Shown piece after piece: positions 4,862 to 5,693 of a DNA stretch of 5,693 nucleotides (position 1 is the first letter of the stretch; each line of letters begins with the position of its first letter). Below the pieces are notes generated by a model. That model searched no databases, had not been told where the DNA came from, and was given only the letters and a program-made list of their open reading frames with translations. Position numbers and translations under genes: made by a program. The stretch is from Xanthobacteraceae bacterium (GTDB lineage Bacteria; Pseudomonadota; Alphaproteobacteria; Rhizobiales; Xanthobacteraceae): the NCBI GenBank assembly GCA_030037105.1, contig JASHRY010000229.1, positions 1-5,693 on the forward strand. Reading direction: 5' to 3'.

Positions 4862-5693
4862 TTATGCGAAATACCGCTCGATGATGCGCCGGTAGATCGC
4901 GGTCAGCGCGCGGAGGTCGGCAACCGGCACACCCTCATCGACCTGGTGCATGGTGGCTCCGACCAGGCCGAATTCGAGCACCGGGCAATAATTTTTGACG
5001 AAGCGTGCGTCCGAGGTGCCGCCGGAGGTCGAGAGCTTGGGCTTGCGGCCGGTCACCTCGGCGATAGCCGCAACGGCGAGATCGGTGAACGGTCCGGGCT
5101 TGGTGACGAAGACGTCGGCATTCGACGGCTGCCATTCGATCGCGTAGCGCACGCGTCCGGCCGCGGCCGCGTGCGCGCGGCGCTCGATCAGGGTCTTCAG
5201 CGCGGCTTGGCTGTGCCGGTCGTTGTAGCGGATGTTGAAGGCGGCGCGCGCCGTGCCGGGAATGAGATTGACGGTTTGATTGCCGACATCGACGGAGGTG
5301 AATTCGAGGTGCGACGGCTCGAAATGCGCACTGCCTTCGTCGAGCGGCGCCTCAAGCGCGGCGATCAGCGTGAGCAGGCCGCGAATCGGATTGTCGGCGC
5401 GCTCCGGGTAGGCGACGTGACCTTGCCGGCCGATGACGATCAGCGTGCCGTTGAGCGAGCCGCGTCGGCCGGCCTTGATGGTGTCGCCGATCGCTTCGAC
5501 GTTGCTCGGCTCGCCGAGGACGCAATGGTCGAATGTTTCGCCGCGCGCGGCAGCCCAATGCAGGAGCTTCACCGTGCCGTTGACGGCGACACCCTCCTCG
5601 TCGCCGGTGATGAGGAGCGAGATCGAGCCTTTTTTCGGCTTGCCGCCGTTCGCCGCGAGATGGTCGAGCGCCGCCGCGACGAAGCAGGCAATG
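4862..5693 (-). CDS. dapE: Succinyl-diaminopimelate desuccinylase, C-terminal part (cut by right edge)
   Basis: DapE is a cytosolic dinuclear zinc hydrolase of the M20 family. It cleaves N-succinyl-LL-2,6-diaminopimelate to LL-diaminopimelate and succinate on the way to lysine and peptidoglycan. The open frame continues past 5572 to the edge, giving 276 codons plus stop of a family near 375-385 residues, so roughly the first 100 residues, including the first zinc ligands, lie outside. Visible motifs, numbered from the edge, are ITGDEEG (28-34, catalytic and zinc-binding glutamates E32 and E33), GEPSN (60-64, zinc ligand E61), GRRGSLNG (75-82), and [15 protein letters not shown] (89-103) at the entry to the dimerisation domain. 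Near the C-terminus are [11 protein letters not shown] and [11 protein letters not shown], the latter with the last zinc-ligand histidine. The GTG at 5572 is internal, since good DapE sequence continues upstream of it. The gene is convergent with the toxin-antitoxin locus. Confidence 0.95.
   Translation of the reverse strand, partial: IACFVAAALDHLAANGGKPKKGSISLLITGDEEGVAVNGTVKLLHWAAARGETFDHCVLGEPSNVEAIGDTIKAGRRGSLNGTLIVIGRQGHVAYPERADNPIRGLLTLIAALEAPLDEGSAHFEPSHLEFTSVDVGNQTVNLIPGTARAAFNIRYNDRHSQAALKTLIERRAHAAAAGRVRYAIEWQPSNADVFVTKPGPFTDLAVAAIAEVTGRKPKLSTSGGTSDARFVKNYCPVLEFGLVGATMHQVDEGVPVADLRALTAIYRRIIERYFA

Noticed and set aside
4856..4865. ATAACGTTAT palindrome as a dapE terminator or binding site
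   Set aside because: It has no loop or T-tract, overlaps the stop codon, and a 10-bp palindrome alone is weak evidence.

Overview
The window is high-GC chromosomal DNA, most likely from an alphaproteobacterium of the Hyphomicrobiales (Bradyrhizobium/Rhodopseudomonas/Xanthobacteraceae-like). I infer this from the GC-rich third positions, the style of the housekeeping proteins, the def-fmt-truA gene group with dapE nearby, and a GAAC-N7-GAAC motif matching the alphaproteobacterial LexA (SOS) box. The genus cannot be fixed from the sequence alone.

Layout. Positions 1-377 (minus) hold the N-terminal 125 codons of an AmpG-type MFS permease that runs off the left edge. Positions 431-1552 (minus) hold a complete RmuC-family protein, upstream of ampG and possibly co-transcribed with it. 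A 131-bp divergent promoter region (1553-1683) separates rmuC from a rightward cluster: def (peptide deformylase, 1684-2223), fmt (methionyl-tRNA formyltransferase, 2224-3147) and truA (tRNA pseudouridine synthase, 3178-3915). An 87-bp, locally AT-rich gap follows, with a perfect 7-bp inverted repeat. It leads into a two-gene toxin-antitoxin locus: an intact DUF1778 ribbon-helix-helix antitoxin (4003-4266) and an overlapping TacT-like GNAT acetyltransferase toxin (4254-4765) broken by one frameshift near 4560-4571. Convergent to it, 4862-5693 (minus) is the C-terminal part of dapE, which runs off the right edge.

How the genes fit together. Fmt formylates Met-tRNAi, Def removes the formyl group from new proteins, and TruA modifies tRNA anticodon arms, so the central cluster serves translation. 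RmuC is a genome-maintenance protein, and a perfect SOS-box motif lies 38 bp upstream of its start. AmpG (muropeptide uptake) and DapE (diaminopimelate synthesis) both relate to peptidoglycan. The toxin-antitoxin module is the one accessory element and appears to be decaying, with the antitoxin intact and the toxin frameshifted.

The observations most worth following up are the putative LexA box at rmuC, the frameshifted GNAT toxin beside an intact antitoxin, and the operator-like repeat at the antitoxin promoter. I saw no tRNA, rRNA, CRISPR array, insertion sequence or convincing intrinsic terminator. No gene-free stretch exceeds about 130 bases.
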